Assembly (NCBI GenBank): GCA_900696465.1 | Contig: CAADGE010000017.1 | Coordinates: forward strand, 1-64,000 | DNA: 64,000 bases | Source of the DNA: an uncultured Planctomycetota bacterium | GTDB lineage: Bacteria; Planctomycetota; Phycisphaerae; UBA1845; UTPLA1 | Direction of reading: 5' to 3' | Shown: positions 1-9,983 of the stretch, in pieces | Layout of the letters: every line of letters starts with the position of its first letter | Position numbering within the stretch: position 1 is the first letter of the stretch | Program-made: the position numbers and the translations under genes | Notes under the pieces: model-generated | What the model was told of the DNA's origin: nothing | Database searches by the model: none | What the model saw: only the letters and a program-made list of their open reading frames with translations

Positions 1-157
1 CCCGACCAGCCACTCGCAGGGCCATCCTGGCCAACGCCTTCGGCGATCGCGTCATGCTTCGTTGAGTGCTCATGAGTCATATAACGGCCTTCAATAGGCA
101 CAAAGTTGAAGGATTTCTACAGGGCAAATTGACATTTCAGAGTGAGAAATGCGACGC

Positions 158-198
158 GCGGAAGCCAATGGATTGCAATTCATTTCATTGGCTTCCGC
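158..198. terminator. Hairpin downstream of the VWA gene
   Basis: A 13-bp perfect inverted repeat (arms 158-170 and 186-198, GCGGAAGCCAATG and its complement) encloses a 15-nt loop. It lies about 40 nt past the stop of the minus-strand VWA gene. No clean T-tract follows on either side, so terminator function is inferred from position and stem strength only. The rest of 1-239 shows nothing else I can support. Confidence 0.45.
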
Positions 199-239
199 AC
201 TCTTGATCTTGGCGTTTTGACTTCTGGGCGTTTCGCCGT

Positions 240-2549
240 TTACCTCCGGCCCGAGAGGGTCTGGGCCTTGCGGACGAGATCGACGAACTCGGCCCGCTGG
301 CCCGATGCGTCGCGGCCCATTGCGCTCACCGCCATGTTGATCACGGTCTCGTACGTCAACTCGCCTTTGTGCGGGCTGTCGCGCAGAAGCATACCGAAAC
401 CGGCGACGCTTGCGGCGAAGCGTGTATCGATCGACGCGCCTTCGAAGCTCGACACTGCTTCGCCCGCGGCCATCGGCACTTCGATGAGCGTGCTCACGTC
501 GCCTTCGGGCTGCTTGTAGCGCAGCTTGACGGTGAGCAGCTCGTTGCTGTGCGGCCGTTCCGCGGCGTCGGCTGGCTGGTCCGCCGTCTGATACTTCAGC
601 GGGTCAACACCTGCGAGCCGCGCGTGCGCCGGCACGATTTCGTACAGCGCCGTCACGCGATGGCCTGCGCCGATCTCGCCGGCATCCTTCTTGTCATCGT
701 TGAAGTCGCGGGCAGCGAGGATGCGGTTCTCGTAGCCGATGAGGCGATAGGCGGCGACCTGTGCCGGGTTGAATTCGATCTGAATCTTCACATCCTTGGC
801 GATGGTAATCAGTGTGCCAGATTGCTCATCGATGAGGACCTTTTTCGCCTCGGCGAAGGTGTCGATGTAGGCGTAGTGGCCGTTGCCCTTGTTGGAAAGC
901 TGTTCGAGCGTGGCATCCTTGAGGTTGTCCATGCCGAAGCCGAGGACGGAAAGAAATACGCCGCTCTGGGCCTGCTTCTCCACGAGCTTGACCAGTTCGT
1001 TTCGATCAGTGATGCCGACGTTGAAGTCGCCGTCGGTGCAGAGGATCACACGGTTGACGCCTCCCTGGATGAAGTGCTGCGTCGCCGTTGCGTAGGCAAG
1101 CTGGATGCCCTCGCCGCCGTTGGTGCTGCCGCCGGCCTTGAGACGGTCCAGTGCGTCTAGGATCGTCTGCTTATCTGAGGCGGGTGTTGATGGCAGTGCC
1201 ATACCGGTTTCACCGGCATAGACCACGATGGCCACGCGGTCTTCGGCGGTGAGCTGATTCACCAGCACGGCCAGGCCCTGCTTGACGAGCGGCAGGCGAT
1301 TGGCCGGCGACATCGAACCGGACACGTCGATGAGAAAGACGAGATTGCACGCCGGTCGTTTCTCGGGCTTTACCTCGCGGCCGGCCAGGGCGATGCGCAC
1401 CAGTTGATGCTCCCGCGCCCAGGGGCACTCAGCAGTCTCCAGGTTCACGCTGAAAGGGTGTTCGCCGTCGGGCTGCGGGTAGTCGAATGCGAAGTAGTTG
1501 ATCATCTCCTCGATCCGCACGGCGGCGGCCGGCGGGAGTCGGCTGGCGTTCAACATGCGGCGGATGTTCGAGTACGAGGCCGTGTCCACATCGATGGAGA
1601 AGGTGGACAGCGGATTCTGCAGTGCCGGCAGGAAGGGGTTGTCGACGAGAGCATCGTAGGCCTCTCCGGCCTGTTCGTGAATGGGTCGCTGACCGTCGCG
1701 CGGAAAGTTCCACCAGTCGTCGCGGTCGGCATCTCTGCCAGTCTGTTCGAGCTCGATCGCCCGGCCGCGGTTCTTCGGGACGTGAATTTCGCCGCCAGGA
1801 ACCATATAGGTATCAACTCTGCCGCTGGACTGATTTTGATTGGCATAGCTAAGACTCGCTTCGTCATCTTTCAGGCCGGTACCACGCGAAAGGTCCCACC
1901 CGCCGCCGAGCCCGCCGGTTCGACTGGGCGCTTGGGCGACAGTCGCAGGCCGCAGATCCATCGCGAGAAGGTCCGCGCTGGTGTCGCCGGCCTGCTCGCT
2001 CGCAGGTGATGGAGCAGTGAACTGCATCGGAGTCGTATTGTTCTCTTGGACCTTAGCCCAGAGTTCGTTCCCCTCGCCTTGGACAGCGCCGCCTCCCTGC
2101 ACTTTGCGATCGCCCCTGCTGGTGGCCTGGCTGGGCAGCGCGGCGATGGCTGTTTCTGGCGATTCGGCTGGTTCGTCGGCCGGTACCATCTGCACCACGC
2201 GAGTTGCTTCGGACGACGGTGTTGCATCGCCAAGTTGCGAGACGGGCTGCCGCCAGAGCATGGTGCCGACGGCAAGGAAGAGCGAGGCCGCGAGGGCGAC
2301 GGGCACCCAGCGGCGGATTTTTGCGGCGATAAGGTAAACCTCGGCGGTTTGCTGTTTACCGTTGTCGCCGGGGACCGGCTCGGCGGCCAGTTCACGCGTG
2401 AGCGCCGCTGCGGCCGTGCGGATGGCTTCGACTTCCGCCCGGGCGACGGGTGAATCGGCGAGCAGCCGCTCGACGTCGCCGCACTCGGCGTCGTCGAGTT
2501 CGTCCAGGGCGTAGGCCGTCAGTTTCGGGTCGTTGATGTCGATGTTCAT
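240..2549 (-). CDS. YfbK-type von Willebrand factor A protein with anti-sigma-like N-terminus
   Basis: A 769-aa membrane-anchored protein. Residues 1-55 resemble the short helical anti-sigma/zinc-finger-like segment that often follows ECF sigma factors, residues 81-99 form one membrane helix, and 100-300 are low-complexity linker. The YfbK N-terminal region (about 300-390, core TFSIDVDTASYSNIRRML) is followed by a VWA domain from about 401 with the metal-binding DVSGS at 408-412, and the tail matches the DUF3520 region of the same family. I chose the ATG at 2549 because the longer frame (2591) would overlap the upstream sigma gene, while this start leaves a 16-nt gap. The pair sigma factor plus YfbK-like protein is familiar in planctomycetes. 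The N-terminal segment suggests it could restrain the sigma factor; that is inference. The biochemical role of the family is unknown. Confidence 0.88.
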   Translation of the reverse strand: MNIDINDPKLTAYALDELDDAECGDVERLLADSPVARAEVEAIRTAAAALTRELAAEPVPGDNGKQQTAEVYLIAAKIRRWVPVALAASLFLAVGTMLWRQPVSQLGDATPSSEATRVVQMVPADEPAESPETAIAALPSQATSRGDRKVQGGGAVQGEGNELWAKVQENNTTPMQFTAPSPASEQAGDTSADLLAMDLRPATVAQAPSRTGGLGGGWDLSRGTGLKDDEASLSYANQNQSSGRVDTYMVPGGEIHVPKNRGRAIELEQTGRDADRDDWWNFPRDGQRPIHEQAGEAYDALVDNPFLPALQNPLSTFSIDVDTASYSNIRRMLNASRLPPAAAVRIEEMINYFAFDYPQPDGEHPFSVNLETAECPWAREHQLVRIALAGREVKPEKRPACNLVFLIDVSGSMSPANRLPLVKQGLAVLVNQLTAEDRVAIVVYAGETGMALPSTPASDKQTILDALDRLKAGGSTNGGEGIQLAYATATQHFIQGGVNRVILCTDGDFNVGITDRNELVKLVEKQAQSGVFLSVLGFGMDNLKDATLEQLSNKGNGHYAYIDTFAEAKKVLIDEQSGTLITIAKDVKIQIEFNPAQVAAYRLIGYENRILAARDFNDDKKDAGEIGAGHRVTALYEIVPAHARLAGVDPLKYQTADQPADAAERPHSNELLTVKLRYKQPEGDVSTLIEVPMAAGEAVSSFEGASIDTRFAASVAGFGMLLRDSPHKGELTYETVINMAVSAMGRDASGQRAEFVDLVRKAQTLSGRR

Positions 2550-2565
2550 GACTCGATCTCGATTC

Positions 2566-3096
2566 TCACCGGCAAGATGCCGGTGCCACACTCATTCTCT
2601 CACGCAACTTTTTGATTGCCGTATGAAGCAGCACGCCGACGTTGCTCACGCTGTGGCCGGTCACTTCGCTGATCTCCTTGTAACTCAACCCCTCCTGGAA
2701 TTTCAGCCGCAGGACTTCCTGCTGGCTCTCTGGTAATTTCGCGAGTATCGCCAGCATTCCGCCGACTGTTTCGCGACGCTCCAGCGTTTCGGACGGCCCG
2801 TCGCGGCCATCTGTCATGGTGTCAAACGCGATGTCACCGATGGCCTGCATTCTTCGATCCTTTCTGCGGCACTCGATCGCCCGATTGCGGCACACCGTGT
2901 AGAGCCACGGCAGCAGCCGACCGTTCAAGCTCGCAGGTTCCTGCCCGCACAATCGCGCAAAGGTCTCCTGCACGACGTCTCGCGCCGTCTCCATGTCGCC
3001 CGTCACCCGCGCGGCGTAGCGCACGAGCCGGTTTTCGTATTGCGTGATGGCTTCCCGGACCCAGTGGCCTGGAAGCGTTCGATCGGGGAGATTCAT
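2566..3096 (-). CDS. RNA polymerase sigma factor, ECF subfamily
   Basis: A 176-aa ECF-type sigma factor. Region 2 is seen in AARVTGDMETARDVVQETF and the LPWLYTVCRNRAIECRRK stretch; region 4 is LPESQQEVLRLKFQEGLSYKEISEVTGHSVSNVGVLLHTAIKKLRE, a classical helix-turn-helix for the -35 element. I prefer the ATG at 3096 because GGAGG sits four bases upstream; an in-frame ATG at 3144 is also possible. The gene is followed after 16 nt by the VWA protein with an anti-sigma-like N-terminus, so the two are probably co-transcribed and functionally linked. The target regulon cannot be read from the sequence. Confidence 0.9.
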   Translation of the reverse strand: MNLPDRTLPGHWVREAITQYENRLVRYAARVTGDMETARDVVQETFARLCGQEPASLNGRLLPWLYTVCRNRAIECRRKDRRMQAIGDIAFDTMTDGRDGPSETLERRETVGGMLAILAKLPESQQEVLRLKFQEGLSYKEISEVTGHSVSNVGVLLHTAIKKLRERMSVAPASCR

Positions 3097-3295
3097 GCGG
3101 CCTCCATCTTCTGATACCGGCCAGTTGCCATCCGGTTCTGCCATGGTCCCCGTTCATACAGTATGACGCGCCGGGGGACGGTTTATTAGGCAGGGAATTG
3201 GAAATCAGACGGGGTGCCCTTCATCCCAGCTTGAACGATGCACCGCCACCGAGCTGATATGCTTCCAACCCTGACGGCGGATATGATCTGCATGC

Positions 3296-4654
3296 ATGGA
3301 CCTGTTCGCCGAAAAGCGTGAAGCGGCCTTCAAGGGTGTGCGGCCGCTGGCGGTGCGGATGCGACCGCAGTCGCTGGAGGAGTTCGTCGGTCAGCAGCAT
3401 TTCCTCGGGCCGGGCAAACTGTTGCGACGATTGCTCGACGCGGATCGACTGGCCAGCGCAATCTTTTACGGCCCGCCCGGCACCGGCAAAACGACGCTCG
3501 CGGAGATCATCGCCCACCGTACGCAGGCGGCTTTTGAGGCGGTGAACGCCGCGGCGATCGGTGTGAAGGAGGTGCGTGAGATTCTGCAACGGGCACGCGA
3601 CCGGCTGGAGGAGAGCGGCCGGCGGACCGTGCTCTTCCTCGATGAGATTCACCGGTTCAACCGTGCGCAGCAGGATGTCTTGCTCGGCGACGTGGAAGAT
3701 GGAATCGTCATCCTGATCGGCGCGACGACGGAAAATCCTTTCTTCAGCGTGAATGCCCCGCTGGTCTCGCGGAGCCAGATTTTTCAGTTCGAGCCGCTCT
3801 GCGAGGATGATCTCAAGGTGTTGATGCAGCGGGCGCTGACGGACGAATCACGCGGACTGGGGCAGTTTCAAACGACGATCGCCGATGAAGCCCTGGCGTT
3901 TCTGGCGACGACGAGCGACGGCGATGCCCGGCGGGCCCTTACGGCGATCGAGGTCGCGGTCCTCTCGCAACTGCCGGAGGCGTCCGGCGCGAAGAAATCC
4001 AAGATCCAAAATCTCAAATCCAAAATTGAAATCACGCTGGCGGTCGCTCAGGATTCCATCCAGCGCAAGGCGATCGTCTATGACGGCACGGGCGATGAAC
4101 ACTACGACGCCGCCAGCGCGCTGATCAAATCCATGCGCGGCAGCGATCCGGACGCGACGGTTTACTGGCTGGCGCGGATGCTGGAAGCGGGCGAGGACCC
4201 GCGGTTCCTTGCCCGGCGGATTGCAATTTGCGCGGCCGAAGACGTGGGCAATGCCGACCCGATGGCACTCGTATTGGCCAACGCCGCCGCACAGGTGACG
4301 ATGCTCGTGGGCATGCCGGAGTGCCAGCTTCCTCTGGCCCAGGCAGCGATCTACATCGCCTGTGCCCCGAAAAGCAACGCCAGTGCGATGGCGATCTGGA
4401 ACGCCGGCAGCGACGTGAAGCACGGTCGCACGATTCCCGTGCCACGACACCTGCGGGATGCGCACTACAAGAGTTCCAAGCGCCTCGGTCACGGGGAGGG
4501 TTACCAGTACGCTCACGATGCACCGGATGGCATCGTGGCCCAGGATTATCTCGGCGTGGACAAAACATATTACGTTCCCACCGACCGCGGGCATGAGAAA
4601 GTGATGGCGGCGTATCTGGAGAAATTCAAACAACTGCGAGCCGGGCCGTCCTAG
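3296..4654 (+). CDS. rarA: Replication-associated recombination protein A (RarA/MgsA), AAA+ ATPase
   Basis: A 452-aa member of the RarA/MgsA/WRNIP1 family, AAA+ ATPases that act at stalled replication forks. Walker A GPPGTGKTT is at residues 59-67 and Walker B LFLDEIHRF at about 113-121, with the arginine-rich RPQSLEEFVGQQHFLG start typical of clamp-loader-like ATPases. The C-terminal half carries the family signature GSDPDATVYWLARMLEAGEDPRFLARR and the GYQYAHD and YYVPTDRG segments. Length is normal apart from a small SKIQNLKSKI insertion around residues 236-245, which coincides with a short A/C-rich DNA repeat. It stands alone on the plus strand. Confidence 0.95.
   Translation: MDLFAEKREAAFKGVRPLAVRMRPQSLEEFVGQQHFLGPGKLLRRLLDADRLASAIFYGPPGTGKTTLAEIIAHRTQAAFEAVNAAAIGVKEVREILQRARDRLEESGRRTVLFLDEIHRFNRAQQDVLLGDVEDGIVILIGATTENPFFSVNAPLVSRSQIFQFEPLCEDDLKVLMQRALTDESRGLGQFQTTIADEALAFLATTSDGDARRALTAIEVAVLSQLPEASGAKKSKIQNLKSKIEITLAVAQDSIQRKAIVYDGTGDEHYDAASALIKSMRGSDPDATVYWLARMLEAGEDPRFLARRIAICAAEDVGNADPMALVLANAAAQVTMLVGMPECQLPLAQAAIYIACAPKSNASAMAIWNAGSDVKHGRTIPVPRHLRDAHYKSSKRLGHGEGYQYAHDAPDGIVAQDYLGVDKTYYVPTDRGHEKVMAAYLEKFKQLRAGPS
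3994..4030 (+). repeat. Short degenerate repeat inserted in frame in rarA
   Basis: The stretch reads as iterations of a unit close to TCCAAAATC and codes for SKIQNLKSKI inside RarA, at the junction between the ATPase lid and the C-terminal domain. This kind of short repeat is known as a dispersed element in several bacterial groups. Here it remains in frame and leaves the flanking conserved blocks intact. Confidence 0.5.
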
Positions 4655-4741
4655 CGCAATCCCCCGCACGTCACAAATGTACCCCGACGCCTTGGCGCTT
4701 GCAGTTTCTCCAGTCGGCTCTCCGATGCATCATGAAGAGCC

Positions 4742-6208
4742 ATGAAACCCGCTGATCGAATAACTGAGCGTCCGTCGAGCACATGGTGGCACGGCCCGCT
4801 GGTGCTCATTTTTTTTGTCGGGCTGCGACTGCTCTTCGTACCGGCCACGGAGCCCGTGCTGCATCCTGACTCTTACGTATATATGTCGGAGGCGAATCAA
4901 TCTTACTCCGATTTGTTGGCGTCTTTTGCCGGCAAACCCACCTGGCGACCTGCCACCTACCCGCTCTTCCTCAAGCTCTGCGGCGTACAGGAAGCGACGG
5001 ATGTGAACGAGCTACGTCGTGTGATTCTGCTGCAAGTGCTGATCACCAGCTTTGCCTTTGCGGTCTTCTCGCTGGCAATGGCACGGCATGGTTGTCGAAC
5101 GCGCGGCGGACGAATCATGATGATCTGCCTCCTCGCGCTGCTGTCGTTGACGATCTTTGCGGGCCCGTGGGACGGCGCTATTCTGAGCGAGTCGCTCTCG
5201 CTGGCACTTCTGCTGATCATCTGCACGGCCATCGTGTCGCTGCGCGGTACACGCCCCGTGCCACCGACTGTGGAAGCTGATGCAGTTGAGTGCGAATCGA
5301 ACGGCACGAATGCAACATCGCCGCGATATCTTGTTGTCCTACTGATCCTGTGCGTGCTGATCGCGCTGTTTCAACAGCTTCGTGATGCAAATGTCCCGAT
5401 CGTGGCCTGTCTGTCGTCCCTGATGGTGATTTACTTCGCCGCCCGGTTTCGCCGCTGGTCGCGTCCGACTCGTATTGCGACGGCGCTCTGGCTGGCGATT
5501 CTCGCAGGTCTGTCGCTGGCGCAGTCGCGGGCGGCGATCGCCTCCGGTCGTGCGGACTGGCCGCTGACGAATGCTCTCTCGCTGCGCGTCTGGCAGATGC
5601 CCGGGGGCTTTGAAACATTTACAAGCGACTATGGACTACCTGCGACGCTACAGCCGCTCGTGGGTCGATTCGTCTGGGATGGCTGGCGGGATCAGCCGGA
5701 ATACATGAACTGGCTGGCCGAACGGGGGCGGCGGTCGTATCTGCAGTTTCTCTATTCAAACCCAGCATATATCTGGCAGGAGGCGAACGCGGCATTCCGC
5801 TTCGCCGCGGAGGACGCAACGGGCAACGAGCTTGAGCGGTACTTTCATCCATCCGAGGGCTCGCCGCCGCTGCGCCTGCATCTGGCCAGAGCGACGACGG
5901 ATCTGCTGACGCTGCCGCAGCGACTGCTCACGGCGGCGCTCGGGCACCACTTTTTCTGGCCGATACTCGGCTGTCTGATCATACTGGCAGCCGTCATCCT
6001 GCTTCGCGAGCAACAGATCGGCTTGCTTGCCGCTGGTACGGTCCTCGCCCTGCTGCTGATCGTGCAGGTTCTCACGACCATGTTTCTCGATGCCTGTGAG
6101 GACAGCCGTCATAACGTGCTCGCCTACTTTGTGATGGTGCTGCTGTTCTGGTCGCCGGTGGTAATCCTGATTGACGATATCGCAGCACGCCGTGAGGCGG
6201 CGGACTGA
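4742..6208 (+). CDS. Polytopic membrane protein of unknown function, GT-C-like layout
   Basis: A 488-aa integral membrane protein. Hydrophobic helices are visible near residues 17-37, 95-115, 125-165, 195-235, 243-262 and several more in the last 100 residues. An acidic motif HPDSYVYMSEA lies in the first extracytoplasmic loop, followed by a WRPATYPLFLKL stretch. The layout of a first helix, an acidic loop and many further helices resembles GT-C type glycosyltransferases or mannosyltransferase-like proteins, but I recognise no diagnostic family motif. It lies between rarA and a convergent radical SAM gene and is probably monocistronic. Confidence 0.75.
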   Translation: MKPADRITERPSSTWWHGPLVLIFFVGLRLLFVPATEPVLHPDSYVYMSEANQSYSDLLASFAGKPTWRPATYPLFLKLCGVQEATDVNELRRVILLQVLITSFAFAVFSLAMARHGCRTRGGRIMMICLLALLSLTIFAGPWDGAILSESLSLALLLIICTAIVSLRGTRPVPPTVEADAVECESNGTNATSPRYLVVLLILCVLIALFQQLRDANVPIVACLSSLMVIYFAARFRRWSRPTRIATALWLAILAGLSLAQSRAAIASGRADWPLTNALSLRVWQMPGGFETFTSDYGLPATLQPLVGRFVWDGWRDQPEYMNWLAERGRRSYLQFLYSNPAYIWQEANAAFRFAAEDATGNELERYFHPSEGSPPLRLHLARATTDLLTLPQRLLTAALGHHFFWPILGCLIILAAVILLREQQIGLLAAGTVLALLLIVQVLTTMFLDACEDSRHNVLAYFVMVLLFWSPVVILIDDIAARREAAD

Positions 6209-6268
6209 GCGCAAACCATGTAAGGTGCAGTTCATCAATCGAACGGCGAGGTCTCCGTGACATAACCG

Positions 6269-7741
6269 CTAGATCGCCGAGGCAATCTTCCGAAAGTGAT
6301 GGCCGGTGATGGCGAGGTTCATCGCTTCGGCGAATGCGCGGCGGTGGAAGATCAGGGCTTTGGTGAGGAATTTCCAGTACTCCCGTCGGCCCTGCGTCGC
6401 CACGCCCATAACCCAGAGGGAGCGGAGAAAGGCCCGGATGTCCGATCCGCTTATGCGCGTGCTCGGTCCCGTGGGGCGATACTCCCGGAGAAACGTGAGA
6501 ATTCGCTGGTAGTAATTCCGAGGCGCATAGAGACGCTGCACGAGGTTTCGATAGCCATCGACGAGCACCTGGCGATCGAGCCGGGGGACAAAGTTCAGGA
6601 CGGCGTCGAGGTTGTTGCCGGTGCTGTGGCCCAGCAGGCGCCCTTCGCGCTGCAGCCGCTTGTAGAGCTGGGTCTCGGGAAGGGCCGTGAGCAGCCCGAC
6701 CATCGCAGCGACGACGCCGGATTCCTGGATGAAGCGCCACTGCCGTTCGAAGATGGATTCCTTGTCATTGTCGAAGCCGACGATGAAACCGCCCATGACC
6801 TCCATGCCGGCCTTCTGAATCTTTTTCACATCGGCGACGAGATCGCGGTCGGCATTCTGCACCTTCGAGCATTCGTCGAGACTTTCCTCCACCGGGCTTT
6901 CGATGCCGATGAAGACTCGCTTGAAACCGGCGCGGATCATCAGGTCCACGAGTTCGTCGTCATCGGCGAGATTCATCGAGGCTTCGGTGAAGAACGTCAC
7001 CCTCGGGTTTCGGCGCTTGCGCCAGGCGACCATCTCCCGCAGCAGCGTTTTGACGCGGACTTTGTTGCCGATGAAGTTGTCATCAACGATGAAGATGGAA
7101 CCTTCCCAGCCGGCGGCAACGAGCGACTCGATTTCGGCGATCATCTGTGAGGGCGACTTGATCCTCGGCAGGCGGCCGTTCATGACGATGATGTCGCAGA
7201 ATTCGCAATTGAACGGACAGCCGCGCGAGAACTGCAGCGACATCGTCGCGTAATCCTTCAGTTGGATCAGGTCCCATCTCGGAATCGGCGTGCGGGTAAC
7301 ATCCGGCTTGCGTGTCGACTGGTAGCAGGGTTTGAGCAGGCCGTTTTCCATGTCGGCGACCACTTGCGGCATCAGCTCCTCCGCCTCGCCGAGCACGAAG
7401 TGATCGATCTCGGGAAAGCGTTCGGACCCGGTGGTAAAGAGCGGCCCCCCGGCAATAACCGTCGTACCCAGCGAACTGCATCGCGCGACGACCTCCCGCG
7501 CCGAACGCTCATGGACGATCATCGCCGAGATGAGCACATAGTCCGCCCAGGCGATGTCGGCGTCGCGCAGTCGCGTAACGTTCAGGTCGATGAGCTTCAA
7601 GTTCCACTCGCGCGGCAGCATCGCGGCCACGGTCAACAGCCCCAGCGGCGGGAAGGCCGCCTTGCGGGCGATGAACGGCATGACGTGGCTGAAACTCCAG
7701 AAGGTATCCGGTGTGGCTGGCCAGATCAGAAGGATATTCAT
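6269..7741 (-). CDS. Cobalamin-binding domain radical SAM protein (DUF4070-type, HpnP-like layout)
   Basis: A 490-aa class B radical SAM protein. Residues 1-140 form a Rossmann-like cobalamin-binding domain (PPLGLLTVAAMLP, VIAGGPLFT). The [4Fe-4S] cluster motif is RGCPFNCEFCD with Cys175, Cys179 and Cys182, followed by the TIM-barrel marker FIVDDNFIGN and GIESPVEESL. The C-terminal 150 residues match the DUF4070 layout seen in hopanoid methylase HpnP and relatives. Family knowledge points to methyl transfer or related chemistry on a lipid or pigment precursor. No hopanoid or other pathway genes flank it, so the substrate is unknown and HpnP itself is not claimed. Confidence 0.88.
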   Translation of the reverse strand: MNILLIWPATPDTFWSFSHVMPFIARKAAFPPLGLLTVAAMLPREWNLKLIDLNVTRLRDADIAWADYVLISAMIVHERSAREVVARCSSLGTTVIAGGPLFTTGSERFPEIDHFVLGEAEELMPQVVADMENGLLKPCYQSTRKPDVTRTPIPRWDLIQLKDYATMSLQFSRGCPFNCEFCDIIVMNGRLPRIKSPSQMIAEIESLVAAGWEGSIFIVDDNFIGNKVRVKTLLREMVAWRKRRNPRVTFFTEASMNLADDDELVDLMIRAGFKRVFIGIESPVEESLDECSKVQNADRDLVADVKKIQKAGMEVMGGFIVGFDNDKESIFERQWRFIQESGVVAAMVGLLTALPETQLYKRLQREGRLLGHSTGNNLDAVLNFVPRLDRQVLVDGYRNLVQRLYAPRNYYQRILTFLREYRPTGPSTRISGSDIRAFLRSLWVMGVATQGRREYWKFLTKALIFHRRAFAEAMNLAITGHHFRKIASAI

Positions 7742-7755
7742 GCGGGACTCCGTAA

Positions 7756-9270
<1,515 letters not shown>

Positions 9271-9897
9271 GTGACGAATGCACGAGGCCCTGATTTGATC
9301 GAATCATCCGCCAACCCGCCCCCGACAGCAACGCCGGACGAGGCCCCCGCTTCGTCGCTGGGTCATCGGCTGATGTTCCTGGCGTTGACGACACTGGCCT
9401 TTGCAGTCTTCGCCCCCACCATACTGCTGCCGATTGTGCGGGATTACTGCGAGCTTCTGGCGGAAGAGGCGAGACTAACCGATCACATCACCGAAGTGGA
9501 GCTGGAGTTGGCCCGACGGGAGGAATTGACCTACGCTTTTGAAAACGACGCGGTCATCAACGAGCGGCTCGCAGTCCTCGACCTGCGCTACAAGCGGCCG
9601 GACGAGGTCATCGTGCCGATTCTCAGCACAAGCCCCATGATCCACACCGAGCGCGCGCCCCGGAACGATCCTCCGCTGCGAAGCGCCCTGTGTCTGCCCG
9701 ATGACTGGCCCGCTTGGGCGCTGGACGCCGAGGCGTGGGCGGATGAGAAAGGATTGATCTCGCTCTTTCTCGATCCGAGTCTGCGACCCGTGTTTCTGCT
9801 GCTCAGCGGCGGCCTGGTGATTGCTGCATTTGTGCTGTTTGCTCCGCGCCCGGCTCGTAAGAAGACGGCCGCTCTTGTCTCGTCGCAGACGGCGTAA
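9271..9897 (+). CDS. Coiled-coil membrane protein behind enolase, possible FtsB/DivIC-like
   Basis: A 208-aa protein beginning at a GTG directly after the eno stop. It has a proline-rich cytoplasmic N-terminus, a membrane helix near residues 30-51, a short charged helix (LAEEARLTDHITEVELELARREELTYAF) able to form a coiled coil at about 60-90, a soluble loop, and a second helix at about 172-190. A single helix followed by a short coiled coil, placed next to eno, recalls the eno-ftsB arrangement of many bacteria. FtsB lacks the second helix, and overall similarity is too weak to assign the name. Confidence 0.7.
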   Translation: MTNARGPDLIESSANPPPTATPDEAPASSLGHRLMFLALTTLAFAVFAPTILLPIVRDYCELLAEEARLTDHITEVELELARREELTYAFENDAVINERLAVLDLRYKRPDEVIVPILSTSPMIHTERAPRNDPPLRSALCLPDDWPAWALDAEAWADEKGLISLFLDPSLRPVFLLLSGGLVIAAFVLFAPRPARKKTAALVSSQTA

Positions 9898-9983
9898 TGC
9901 TGGCCGCTTTTCCTCGACGCTGCTTTTTGTGAATCGTGGGGGATTCCGGACTGGCTCCGAGTTCGATCAGTGCTGCATGGGTT

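Noticed and set aside
369-1160. Long plus-strand reading frame opposite the VWA gene
   Set aside because: It mirrors the codon pattern of the well-supported minus-strand gene and shows no recognisable domain.
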